Positions 1 through 7,503 of a stretch of 64,000 nucleotides of DNA are shown here, piece after piece. The first letter of the stretch is position 1; each line of letters opens with the position of its first letter. The stretch is from Desulfuromonas sp. CSMB_57. Lineage in GTDB: Bacteria > Desulfobacterota > Desulfuromonadia > Desulfuromonadales > Syntrophotaleaceae. The translations under genes were made by a program, and so were the position numbers. The DNA is taken from NCBI RefSeq assembly GCF_020194955.2, contig NZ_JAFCIY020000001.1:248001-312000 (forward strand). The letters run 5' to 3'. The notes beneath the pieces were generated by a model that searched no databases, was not told where the DNA came from, and saw nothing but the letters and a program-made list of their open reading frames with translations.

Positions 1-1
1 G

Positions 2-943
2 CGGGATGAAGTGCTGGCGGCTTTTGATCGCCTGGCGGCGGGCGATTTCACTTTCCGCGCCGCCGGACCCATCCGTGTGCCCCTGCAGCAGGCCAACCTG
101 GCCCTGACGCGCCTGGTGAAACGCATGCGCCAGGCCGGCCATCAGGTTGCCGCCGGCGCGGCGCAGATCGCCCGCACCAGCCAGGAATTGTCCCAGGGGA
201 CCGCCCAGCAATCCCAGGCCTTGCAGGATATGTCCGCCAGCCTTGGAGAAACCGTCGCCCAGGCCCGGCAGAACGCCGAACGCGCGGCCCGCTCCACCAG
301 CCTGGCTGCCGGACTGCGGGATACCGCCCGCAGCGGTCAGGAGCAGATGCAGGACATGGTGACCGCCATGACCGAAGTGCGCGAAGCGGTCCAGGCCATA
401 GCCGGCGTCATGCGCCTGATCGATGACATCGCTTTTCAGACCAATCTTCTGGCCCTCAATGCCTCCGTCGAGGCCGCCCGCGCCGGCCATCACGGCAAGG
501 GCTTCGCGGTGGTGGCGGACGAAGTGCGCAACCTGGCGGTACGTAGTGCCGAAGCCGCCCGGGAAACCGGCAGTCTGATTCAGGATACCCTTCAAAAGGT
601 GGCCTTGGGGGTCGATTCCGTGGCGGATACCGACGAAGCCCTGCGGCATATCGGGCAGGGTGTGGTGGAAGTCGCCGCTCTGGCCGACGAGGTGGCTCTG
701 GCTTCCCAATCCCAGGCCGAAAAGGTGGACGACATCACCCGGTCGGTGGCCCGCATCGATCAGGTTATCGACCGCAATGTCGCCGGCACCGCCAAGGCCG
801 CGGCAGCGGCCGGGGAACTGGCCGCCTGGGCCGAGCAGTTGCATCGGATGCTGGGCACTTTCCAGTTACCGGATACAGTGGCGGAACCGGCACCGGCCGG
901 GAACGATGCCGACCGCCATCACCGTCATCGTCTCAGCGCCTGA
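2..943 (+). CDS. Methyl-accepting chemotaxis protein, C-terminal part (5' end outside window)
   Basis: Cytoplasmic signalling half of a chemoreceptor that would control CheA/CheW. The frame is open to the window edge, so the sensor domain and membrane segments lie upstream; the GTG at 11 is only the first internal start codon. The first ~20 residues look like the end of a HAMP region. A long Ala/Gln-rich coiled coil follows, and the highly conserved hairpin tip is seen as VEAARAGHHGKGFAVVADEV around residues 150-170. The C-terminus is short, with a His-rich tail and no clear NWETF-type CheR pentapeptide. A strong terminator follows at 1057. Family assignment is firm; the ligand cannot be known. 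Confidence 0.93.
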   Translation, partial: RDEVLAAFDRLAAGDFTFRAAGPIRVPLQQANLALTRLVKRMRQAGHQVAAGAAQIARTSQELSQGTAQQSQALQDMSASLGETVAQARQNAERAARSTSLAAGLRDTARSGQEQMQDMVTAMTEVREAVQAIAGVMRLIDDIAFQTNLLALNASVEAARAGHHGKGFAVVADEVRNLAVRSAEAARETGSLIQDTLQKVALGVDSVADTDEALRHIGQGVVEVAALADEVALASQSQAEKVDDITRSVARIDQVIDRNVAGTAKAAAAAGELAAWAEQLHRMLGTFQLPDTVAEPAPAGNDADRHHRHRLSA

Positions 944-1056
944 CGGCGTTCATGCCCGGAATATCGCCCCCGGGAAGTGGCGAATTCCGAATCGTACCAG
1001 TCGCCTCCGAACCGTTGCCGGGTGTCCCGACGCATCCACCAACGGATCGCTCCGTG

Positions 1057-1104
1057 CCCGCCAAACCGCGTTGTCTCTCCCGCGGTTTTGGCGGGAATTT
1101 TTTT
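1057..1104 (+). terminator. Rho-independent terminator after the chemoreceptor gene
   Basis: Arms at 1057-1070 and 1081-1095 pair over about 14 bp with a single bulged base and a 10-nt loop, and are followed immediately by AA and seven T residues (1098-1104). It separates the chemoreceptor gene from the AT-rich effector/immunity pair. Confidence 0.85.
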
Positions 1105-1208
1105 CGGGCTGGTTTTTCGGAATCAATGGGTTTTCCATGCGATATCTGACGCGGACTATTTCGTTGCAGTTGTTACTCGGGTTCTGTGATTTTTCGAAAA
1201 AGCTGCTG

Positions 1209-1583
1209 CTAGCGTGATTCGGAAGCATATTTCTCGATTAAATCAGTCATGGCTGGGGAGGTGGATAAGTCCAGGCACTTCATTATGTGTAAAGGACGAC
1301 CATCCTTGCCTAAGTATGGTACGGAAAGAGTCTTCTCAACCAGGTGAACGGCTTCTTCATAGGCTTCGATGGGCAAGCTTCCGAATTCCATGTAGCCTGC
1401 CGAGGCCGCACGAGCTTCGCATGCAACTTCGCTGTTCGGATAAGCACGTGCAATGCATTGGCTTAGGATAAATTTCCGAAACAGGTTGGCTTCGAGAATA
1501 TCTATATTTCGAGCATTTTTTTGGTGAGAGCAGGCAATTGATACCATTGATAATAGTATAATTATTAATTTTTTTGGTTTCAT
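1209..1583 (-). CDS. tai4: Tai4-family type VI amidase immunity protein (lipoprotein-like)
   Basis: Predicted periplasmic immunity protein that would block the neighbouring Tae4 amidase. The ATG at 1583 overlaps the tae4 stop (ATGA), so the two genes are translationally coupled; an in-frame start further upstream would lie inside tae4. The 124-residue product begins MKPKKLIIILLSMVSIAC, a signal peptide ending in a plausible lipobox cysteine. Mature-domain features match the family: several conserved cysteines and a C-terminal MKCLDLSTSPAMTDLIEKY segment like the MKC-aspartate motif of known Tai4 proteins. The gene is clearly more AT-rich than the flanking chromosome. Assignment rests on recognition of the family pattern plus its position after tae4. 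Confidence 0.8.
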   Translation of the reverse strand: MKPKKLIIILLSMVSIACSHQKNARNIDILEANLFRKFILSQCIARAYPNSEVACEARAASAGYMEFGSLPIEAYEEAVHLVEKTLSVPYLGKDGRPLHIMKCLDLSTSPAMTDLIEKYASESR

Positions 1584-2047
1584 CTCAGTTCCCAAAATAA
1601 GATACGACTGGATTGGGAAAAATAACACCTGTCTGAGCACTGATAACCGTTCCATAGCGTGGCATGTCCTGTTGCATTGTTCCAGATTGGTACCTCAAAG
1701 ATCAAGATTCCTTTTTTGTTTTCTAGTCTGGCATCATTTGTGTTTGATAGTGTTATGTCCGGAGGGCCAAAAGTTTTTCGCAGATATTCTGTCAAGTCGC
1801 GAATACGATAGAGGTATAGAAAGCCATTGTTGTCCGATACTGTGGCACCTGCAGCAGCAGAAATTCGGACTCCGCTCGTATTTAATACAAAGCTCATCCT
1901 CAGGGCACATGCATTTTGAAAAATACCACTCTCGATATTCAATCCGACTCTTCCACCAATATGCTGGCCTACATGATCCAGGGAGCCATCACCATGGACG
2001 CGTGAAAAGGCGTTCCATGCTTGCGTGAAATCAGGTCTGCTGCCCAT
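1580..2047 (-). CDS. tae4: Tae4-family type VI secretion amidase effector (peptidoglycan hydrolase)
   Basis: 155-residue NlpC/P60-like amidase of the Tae4 family, which cleaves the gamma-D-Glu-mDAP bond in the peptidoglycan of rival cells after type VI delivery. Visible family features in order: the N-terminal segment RPDFTQAWNAF, catalytic Cys47 in FQNACALRMSFVLN, catalytic His128 in ATGHATLWNG, and the Cys137/Cys141 pair that forms a disulfide in known members. The start at 2047 is chosen because the domain begins there and GGAG lies 7 bases upstream; the longer frame to 2197 would add an Arg-Glu repeat encoded by the hexamer repeat. No type VI structural gene is in the window, so this is an orphan effector/immunity pair. 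Confidence 0.88.
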   Translation of the reverse strand: MGSRPDFTQAWNAFSRVHGDGSLDHVGQHIGGRVGLNIESGIFQNACALRMSFVLNTSGVRISAAAGATVSDNNGFLYLYRIRDLTEYLRKTFGPPDITLSNTNDARLENKKGILIFEVPIWNNATGHATLWNGYQCSDRCYFSQSSRILFWELR

Positions 2048-2115
2048 TTGCGTCTCCGCTTTGGTTGTTAAATTTAATAATCTGGATATGCACTCCACTC
2101 CGGTTGATTCTGTTC

Positions 2116-2163
2116 GTTCTCGTTCTCGTTCTCGTTCTCGTTCTCGTTCTCGTTCTCGTTCTC
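2116..2163. repeat. Hexanucleotide tandem repeat (GTTCTC)8
   Basis: Eight perfect copies of GTTCTC, preceded by a partial copy. It lies about 60 bp upstream of the tae4 ribosome binding site, in the likely promoter or leader region. Read on the minus strand it encodes an Arg-Glu run in frame with tae4. A related array of GTTCTC and GTACTC units occurs at 48634-48681. Confidence 0.95.
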
Positions 2164-2288
2164 GCCGTGGGATCGCTTGCGATGACGCAAACGACAACCC
2201 TTCCGCTACCGCTTCACGGCCAACGACGGGAACTCCTGGAAGCCTTCGTAAGTTCGACTAATGAATGTGCGGAGCAATATATAATAAT

Positions 2289-2315
2289 ACAAATTAAATT
2301 AAAAATTTAATTTGT
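2289..2315. repeat. Perfect AT-rich palindrome
   Basis: Two 12-base arms, ACAAATTAAATT and its complement, around an AAA loop. It sits in the 2198-2477 spacer between the divergent tae4 and suhB genes and may mark the edge of the AT-rich insert or act as a weak terminator or operator. Confidence 0.6.
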
Positions 2316-2477
2316 CAAGCACGTTTTTGCCGCTGCCGTTTCTGCAGATCTTACTCGGGGGCATTCGGGCTTTTTTCGGCGAGACGACCTCTGTTGCAAT
2401 ATGCTATGTTTCGACCGTTGAAGATGGCCGCATAACACTGCCCTGATCCAACCCCAAAAAGAGACGATCACCCTGCC

Positions 2478-3260
2478 ATGCACGAGATTCTGCGTACCGC
2501 CGAAACCGCCGCCCGCCAAGCCGGCGCCTATATTCTGCAGGCCATGTCCGAGCTGCGCCAGGTGGATTACAAGGGGCGCGTCGATCTGGTCACCAATGTC
2601 GACCGCGGCTCCGAAGCCATCATTCTGGAATGCATCCGCAGGGCCTATCCCGAACACGCCATCCTGGCCGAGGAAACGGGCGATAATCAGCAACGCAGCG
2701 ATTGGCGCTGGATTATCGATCCCATCGACGGCACCACCAATTTTGTCCATGGCTATCCGTTTTTCTGCGTCTCCATCGCCGTGCAGTTCCAGCGGCAAAC
2801 GGTCGCGGCGGTGGTTCTCGATCCGGTGCATGACGAAATGTTTTCGGCTCTGCATGGCCAGGGAGCCTTTCTCAACGGCGCGCCCCTGCGGGTATCGCCG
2901 ACCGCCGAGTTGGGCAAGGCTCTGCTGGCGACGGGCTTTCCCTACGAAATGGGCGACCGCTGGCACCGTTCCATGGATTACTTCAAGCTGTTTTATTACC
3001 GGACGCGCGGCATTCGCCGCGATGGCGCGGCGGCTCTCGATCTGTGCTACGTGGCGGCGGGGCGGTTCGACGGTTTCTGGGAATATGATTTGAAGCCCTG
3101 GGACGTAGCGGCGGGCATGCTGCTGGTGACCGAGGCCGGCGGCAGGGTCAGCGACTATCGGGGCAATCCGGGCAGCATCGATGCCGGTCAGCTGCTGGCC
3201 AGCAACGGTGCCATCCACGATGCCATGCTGGAAGTGCTCAACACCTTGCCGAATCTTTGA
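2478..3260 (+). CDS. suhB: Inositol-1-monophosphatase family protein
   Basis: 260-residue Mg2+-dependent phosphatase of the IMPase/SuhB family, acting on inositol phosphates or related sugar phosphates in the cytoplasm. The metal-site motifs are intact: AEETG near residue 75, [11 protein letters not shown] near 90, and [15 protein letters not shown] near 215. Length is normal for the family. It begins at ATG 2478 and is followed after 44 bp by the PPDK/PEPS regulator, probably in one transcript. Substrate within the superfamily (inositol phosphate, 3'-phosphoadenosine phosphate, fructose bisphosphate) cannot be fixed from sequence alone, although SuhB-type is the closest pattern. Confidence 0.92.
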   Translation: MHEILRTAETAARQAGAYILQAMSELRQVDYKGRVDLVTNVDRGSEAIILECIRRAYPEHAILAEETGDNQQRSDWRWIIDPIDGTTNFVHGYPFFCVSIAVQFQRQTVAAVVLDPVHDEMFSALHGQGAFLNGAPLRVSPTAELGKALLATGFPYEMGDRWHRSMDYFKLFYYRTRGIRRDGAAALDLCYVAAGRFDGFWEYDLKPWDVAAGMLLVTEAGGRVSDYRGNPGSIDAGQLLASNGAIHDAMLEVLNTLPNL

Positions 3261-3304
3261 TTCGCTCCTCGGCGCTTGCCGTTCGGCCATTTCCCGGAGG
3301 ATTC

Positions 3305-4111
3305 ATGACCAGTCCGCAAATGATTTACCTGCTTTCCGATGCCACCGGCGAGACCGCCGAAAAGATTGTCAACGCGGTGCTGGTTCAGTTCCGGGACAAG
3401 CCGGTGAGGCGGCGGCGCATCAGCCATGTGCGGGACCAGGCGGCCGTGCTGCATGGGCTCGATGAGATCATGCAAAACCCCGGGATGGTGGTCTATACGG
3501 TCGTCAACCGGGATCTGGCCCAGTTCATTCAGACCGAGTGCGAGGCTCGGGGTCTGATGGCCTTTGACTTGGTGACGCCCTTGTTGTCCCAGTTTGCCAA
3601 ATTTTTCGGGCGGTCGCCGAAACAGACGCCGGGGCTCCTGCACAGCATGGACGCAGATTATTTCCGCCGCATCGAGGCGGTGGAGTTCACCGTCAAGCAC
3701 GATGACGGGCAGTCGGTCCAGCATTTGGCGGATGCCGATATCGTGCTGGTAGGAGTCTCCCGTACCAGCAAAACGCCGCTGTCGACCTATTTGGCTCATC
3801 TCGGCTGGAAGGTGGCCAACGTGCCGCTGGTGTTCGGCATCGACCCACCCAAGGAACTGTTCCACGTCGATCCCCACCGGGTGGTCGGCCTGTATATCGA
3901 ATCGCAACGCCTGGTGGAGTTGCGCATGGCACGGCTGCAACATCTCGGGCAGGATTTTAAAACGGCTTACGCCAATATGGATAAAATCGAAGAAGAGCTG
4001 CGGTATGCCAGAATGCTTTATCGCCGTCAAGGCTGGGTGACGGTCAATGTTTCGGGCAAGGCCCTGGAGGAAACCGCCAACGAGGTGCTGGTCAAGCTGA
4101 AGCTGAAATGA
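3305..4111 (+). CDS. ppsR: PEP synthase / pyruvate phosphate dikinase regulatory protein (DUF299)
   Basis: Bifunctional serine/threonine kinase and Pi-dependent phosphorylase that switches PEP synthase or pyruvate phosphate dikinase on and off by phosphorylating the active-site region, so gating gluconeogenic PEP formation. The 268-residue product starts [17 protein letters not shown] and carries the family P-loop [11 protein letters not shown] near residue 157. The ATG at 3305 is preceded by CCGGAGG, so the longer frame from 3257 is not used. Sequence does not tell whether the partner is PEPS or PPDK, so the symbol is provisional. Confidence 0.92.
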   Translation: MTSPQMIYLLSDATGETAEKIVNAVLVQFRDKPVRRRRISHVRDQAAVLHGLDEIMQNPGMVVYTVVNRDLAQFIQTECEARGLMAFDLVTPLLSQFAKFFGRSPKQTPGLLHSMDADYFRRIEAVEFTVKHDDGQSVQHLADADIVLVGVSRTSKTPLSTYLAHLGWKVANVPLVFGIDPPKELFHVDPHRVVGLYIESQRLVELRMARLQHLGQDFKTAYANMDKIEEELRYARMLYRRQGWVTVNVSGKALEETANEVLVKLKLK

Positions 4112-4194
4112 AGGTATGGCCAGAGGTTTTTGGCGTCTGTCAGTGAATCCGCAGAGGGCGGAGCAACTCCTTATTTCACAGGAAACCCGCCGGC

Positions 4195-4620
4195 CTATTT
4201 CGGGCCGGGCCAACCGGCTACGCCACCATCCAGTATCGCCACATTGTTCCACCCAGCCGCCTGCGCCAGGTGGGCCGCTACGGTGGCCCGGCGCACCGTC
4301 CGGCAGACGAAAATCAGGGGGATGCCTCGATCCTGCGGCAATTCGTGCAGCCTGTGCGGCAGACTGTCCAAGGGAATCAGCCGCTCACCCAGTCCCAGAC
4401 GGTGGGCCGCGAACTCCTCGGCACTGCGTACATCGATCAAAGCGTGCGGCCCGGCCATCCAAGCCGTTCGCAATTCCTCGGGCGATATCCGTTTCACTCG
4501 TTGCGGCTCCTGCGAAAAGGCCGTGAACGCCTGGATGACCAGAAATAGGGCTGTCAGGGCGCTCATGGCTATCCAACGCCATGCTGTATCCCCTTGGAGT
4601 GGTGCCAACTTAAGCATCAT
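4195..4620 (-). CDS. Membrane-anchored rhodanese-like protein
   Basis: 141 residues. An N-terminal hydrophobic segment (about residues 16-36) should anchor or export the protein, so the rhodanese domain probably faces the periplasm. The domain shows the usual ALIDVRSAEEFAAHR start and an active-site loop FVCRTVRRA with the catalytic cysteine, followed by a C-terminal ILDGGVAGW motif. A sulfur-transfer or thiosulfate-related role is typical of the family. It is convergent with the upstream regulator gene and separated from the UPF0178 gene by 99 bp. Confidence 0.88.
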   Translation of the reverse strand: MMLKLAPLQGDTAWRWIAMSALTALFLVIQAFTAFSQEPQRVKRISPEELRTAWMAGPHALIDVRSAEEFAAHRLGLGERLIPLDSLPHRLHELPQDRGIPLIFVCRTVRRATVAAHLAQAAGWNNVAILDGGVAGWPGPK

Positions 4621-4719
4621 CGCAATCCTAAAATATTCAGGTCTGCTGGGCCATCTATCATGGTCGACCCATCTTCATCCAGTTCCCTCCGAAAGAATAA
4701 TCCAAACTTCAATCCTCTG

Positions 4720-5175
4720 TCACCCAGGTTTCAGCGCCCGGGTTAAAACCTGATCCAGCCGGTTCGAAAAGGCCTGCCGGTCGCTCTGACTCAGGGCCGA
4801 AGGACCCCCGGTCTCGATGCCGCTGCCGCGCAGGGAATCCATGAAATCCCTGATGGCCAGCCGTTCCCCGATGGTGCCGGGGTCATACAGTTCACCGCGT
4901 GGATTGAGGGCATGACCGCCCTTTGCAATGACCTGCGCCGCCAGGGGAATATCCGCCGTGATCACCAGATCGCCGGGGTCGAGGCGTTGGACGATTTCAT
5001 TGTCGGCCACATCCATCCCCGGCGCCACGTGCAGAAAGCGGATATGGGGGGAGGGGGGAAAGCGCATGGCATGGTTGGCGACCAGGGTCAGGATAACGCC
5101 GGTACGCCTTGCCGCTCTGAATAGAATTTCCTTGATCACCGCGGGGCAGGCATCCGCGTCTACCCATATGTTCAT
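4720..5175 (-). CDS. UPF0178 (YaiI/YqxD) family protein
   Basis: 151-residue conserved protein of DUF188, related to PIN-like nucleases but of unknown function. It starts [18 protein letters not shown], the family signature, and holds conserved acidic positions in [22 protein letters not shown]. The length matches the family. It is transcribed toward the rhodanese gene and diverges from the ABC-F leader. Confidence 0.92.
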   Translation of the reverse strand: MNIWVDADACPAVIKEILFRAARRTGVILTLVANHAMRFPPSPHIRFLHVAPGMDVADNEIVQRLDPGDLVITADIPLAAQVIAKGGHALNPRGELYDPGTIGERLAIRDFMDSLRGSGIETGGPSALSQSDRQAFSNRLDQVLTRALKPG

Positions 5176-5306
5176 GGCAGAACATTCCTGTTGAAGAGGC
5201 TGAGGGTTACATTCAATCCGGTACCCAAGTTACCTGCAAACAACCGGATATGACAGGTAAATCTTCCTGCGTAGGGGCTTTTTCGCCGAGTTGCACGCAA
5301 AACCGG

Positions 5307-5336
5307 TTGCCGCGGTCCGTTGATCGGTGGTATAAG
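5307..5336 (+). promoter_or_regulatory. Candidate sigma-70 promoter for the ABC-F gene
   Basis: TTGCCG at 5307-5312, an 18-bp spacer and TATAAG at 5331-5336. Transcription would start near 5343, just before the leader hairpin at 5350, leaving about 215 nt of 5' leader before the ABC-F start codon. Confidence 0.5.
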
Positions 5337-5347
5337 GCACGGCTTGC

Positions 5348-5383
5348 ATGAACCCTGGGGAACGTCCCTGCGGTTCTTTTTTT
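5348..5383 (+). terminator. Leader terminator / attenuator upstream of the ABC-F gene
   Basis: GAACC at 5350-5354 pairs with GGTTC at 5372-5376, with an inner GGG(G)/CCC pairing, followed by seven T residues. It lies right after the predicted promoter. A 22-codon frame starting MNPGERPCGSFF (ATG at 5348) runs through the hairpin, and a second mini-frame MNPSLGLG at 5451-5477 has a GAGGG just upstream. The layout suggests ribosome-dependent attenuation. Confidence 0.55.
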
Positions 5384-5420
5384 ATTTCAGATCGGGGTAA
5401 CTTTCAGCCGCTGTAGAGAA

Positions 5421-5523
5421 GGACCTCGCGCCCCCCACGCCGAGGGCCGCATGAACCCATCCCTGGGGCTTGGCTGACGCCATCCGGGCGCCAGACACCC
5501 TCTGCGTGGGCGCCCCGAGGCCC
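5421..5523 (+). promoter_or_regulatory. Long imperfect stem in the ABC-F leader
   Basis: 5421-5440 and 5504-5523 are complementary at 16 of 20 positions, and the distal arm is followed by TTTT. The stem encloses the mini-frame MNPSLGLG (5451-5477) and ends 37 nt before the ABC-F start, the usual place for a second attenuator. Confidence 0.5.
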
Positions 5524-5560
5524 TTTTGTGAACAGTTAGAGACAAGGAAGTATTGCAACC

Positions 5561-7195
5561 ATGATCAGCGCCCACAACGTGGCCCTCGCCTACGGCAAAA
5601 GGGTCATTTTCAAAGACGTCAACATCAAATTCATTCCCGGCAACTGCTACGGTCTCATCGGCGCCAACGGGGCCGGCAAATCGACCTTTCTCAAAATACT
5701 GGCCGGGGAAATCGAAGCGGACAAGGGCGATATCTCCGTCGGCGCGGGCCAGCGCATCGCCATGCTGCGCCAGGATCACTTTGCCTTCGACGAGGAGACG
5801 GTGTTCAACACCGTCATGATGGGGCACCGCCAGCTTTACGAGGTTATGGCCGAACGGGAGGCCATCTATGCCAAGGGGGAATTCACCGAGGCGGACGGCA
5901 TCCGCTCCGGCGAACTGGAGGCTCTGTTCGCCGAAATGAACGGCTACGAAGCCGAGTCGGAAGCGGCGGTGCTGCTCAACGGTCTCGGCATCCCCGAAGA
6001 CCTGCGCGGCAAAAAGATGAAGGAACTCGAAGGCGGGGAAAAGGTCCGCGTGCTGCTGGCCCAGGCCCTGTTCGGCAATCCCGATATCCTGCTCCTCGAC
6101 GAACCGACCAACCACCTTGACCTGAAATCCATCGCCTGGCTGGAGGAGTTCCTCTCCCGGTTCCAGAACACGGTCATCGTGGTCTCCCATGACCGCCACT
6201 TTCTCAACCAGGTCTGCACCCACGTGGCCGATATCGACTTCGGCAAGATCACCGTTTATGTTGGCAATTACGACTTCTGGTACGAAGCCAGCCAACTGAT
6301 GCTGAAGCAAAAGCAGGAAGAAAATCGGAAGGTTACGGAAAAGGCCAACGACCTCAAGGAATTCATCCAGCGCTTCAGTTCCAACGCTTCCAAGGCCAAG
6401 CAGGCGACCTCGCGCAAAAAGCTTCTGGAAAAACTCACCGTCGAGGATCTGCCCGTCTCCTCGCGCAAATACCCCTTCGTGGTGTTCAAGCCGGAACGCT
6501 CCTGCGGCGATATCATCCTGGAGATCAAGGATCTGTCCAAAACCGTTGACGGCGTAAAGGTGCTGGATGATTTCAGCCTGACCGTCAACAAGGGGGACAA
6601 GATCGCTTTCGTCGGCGGCGACGCCCAGACCAAGACCACCCTGTTCCAAATCCTGGCCGGTGAATGCGAACCGGACAGCGGCGGCTTCCGCTTCGGAGTT
6701 ACCATCACCCCGGCGTTTTTCCCCAAGGAGAACCGCCGCTTCTTTGAAAACGATTTGACCCTCATCGATTGGCTGCTGCAATACGCACCGACCGAGGGGG
6801 AGAATTTCGCCCGCGGTTTTCTCGGCCGCATGCTGTTTTCGGGGGAAGAGGCGACCAAAAAATCCAACGTCCTTTCCGGTGGCGAAAAGGTGCGGTGCAT
6901 GCTTGCCCGGATGATGCTGACCGGGGCCAACGTGCTGGTTTTCGACGAACCGACCAACCACCTCGATCTCGAATCCATCACCTCCCTCAACAACGGCCTC
7001 ATCGCCTTTCCGGAAGTGGTGCTGTTTGCCAGCCACGACCACAAGTTCCTGTCGACGGTCGCCAACCGCATCGTCGAGTTTACCCCCGCCGGATTCATCG
7101 ACCGCAGCATGACCTTCGACGAATACCTCGAAAGCGCCGAAGTCGCCATGGTCAGGGAGGAACACTACGGCGAGGAGGCTGCTTTGGCCCTGTAG
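5561..7195 (+). CDS. ABC-F family ATPase (YbiT-like ribosome-associated)
   Basis: 544-residue soluble protein with two ABC nucleotide-binding domains and no membrane part; ABC-F proteins bind the ribosomal E site and modulate translation or confer antibiotic resistance. First domain: Walker A GANGAGKS at 34-41, signature EGGEKVR, DEPTNHLDL. A charged linker (about 245-300) joins the halves and contains the YbiT-like RFSSNASKAKQATSR. In the second domain the signature LSGGEKVR and DEPTNHLDLES are intact, but the Walker A reads GGDAQTKTT (about 352-360), with Thr in place of the Gly before Lys. Overall pattern is closest to YbiT. A terminator follows at 7231. Confidence 0.92.
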   Translation: MISAHNVALAYGKRVIFKDVNIKFIPGNCYGLIGANGAGKSTFLKILAGEIEADKGDISVGAGQRIAMLRQDHFAFDEETVFNTVMMGHRQLYEVMAEREAIYAKGEFTEADGIRSGELEALFAEMNGYEAESEAAVLLNGLGIPEDLRGKKMKELEGGEKVRVLLAQALFGNPDILLLDEPTNHLDLKSIAWLEEFLSRFQNTVIVVSHDRHFLNQVCTHVADIDFGKITVYVGNYDFWYEASQLMLKQKQEENRKVTEKANDLKEFIQRFSSNASKAKQATSRKKLLEKLTVEDLPVSSRKYPFVVFKPERSCGDIILEIKDLSKTVDGVKVLDDFSLTVNKGDKIAFVGGDAQTKTTLFQILAGECEPDSGGFRFGVTITPAFFPKENRRFFENDLTLIDWLLQYAPTEGENFARGFLGRMLFSGEEATKKSNVLSGGEKVRCMLARMMLTGANVLVFDEPTNHLDLESITSLNNGLIAFPEVVLFASHDHKFLSTVANRIVEFTPAGFIDRSMTFDEYLESAEVAMVREEHYGEEAALAL

Positions 7196-7230
7196 TCAAG
7201 GTTCCCAGCTTCCCGGTTGGGACCAGGAAA

Positions 7231-7263
7231 GAAGCCCGGCGCTATAAGGTGCCGGGCTTCTCC
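7231..7263 (+). terminator. Terminator after the ABC-F gene
   Basis: Perfect 10-bp stem GAAGCCCGGC/GCCGGGCTTC with a 10-nt loop, followed by a short TCCTTT run. The rest of the 7264-7503 spacer shows no gene or obvious promoter to me. Confidence 0.75.
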
Positions 7264-7503
7264 TTTGTCATGCTTGGCAAAAGGCCGACAATTGTCCTCC
7301 CATGTTGTCTTGGTCCCCCATATCATTTCTGGGCAAAGACCTTGGCCTTGGGTTCCTTGCCCGCCATGGCGGGGTGGTGGCCAGATGGTTGAGAAACTCA
7401 TCCCTTTTTAGCTATCGACCGAATATGCTACAAAAGAATCTTGCTGACCGTTTCCTTCTCCTGTCGTAAGTTCGAGTGCGGTGCAATCATCCCGGAGAAA
7501 TGA

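Noticed and set aside
2045-2197. Arg-Glu repeat as an N-terminal extension of the Tae4 effector
   Set aside because: The ATG at 2047 has a good Shine-Dalgarno and matches the family start; the repeat more likely lies in the untranslated region.
5387-7165. Long minus-strand open frame across the ABC-F gene
   Set aside because: It is antisense to an intact, well-matched ABC-F gene and its translation has no family pattern, as expected for a GC-rich shadow frame.
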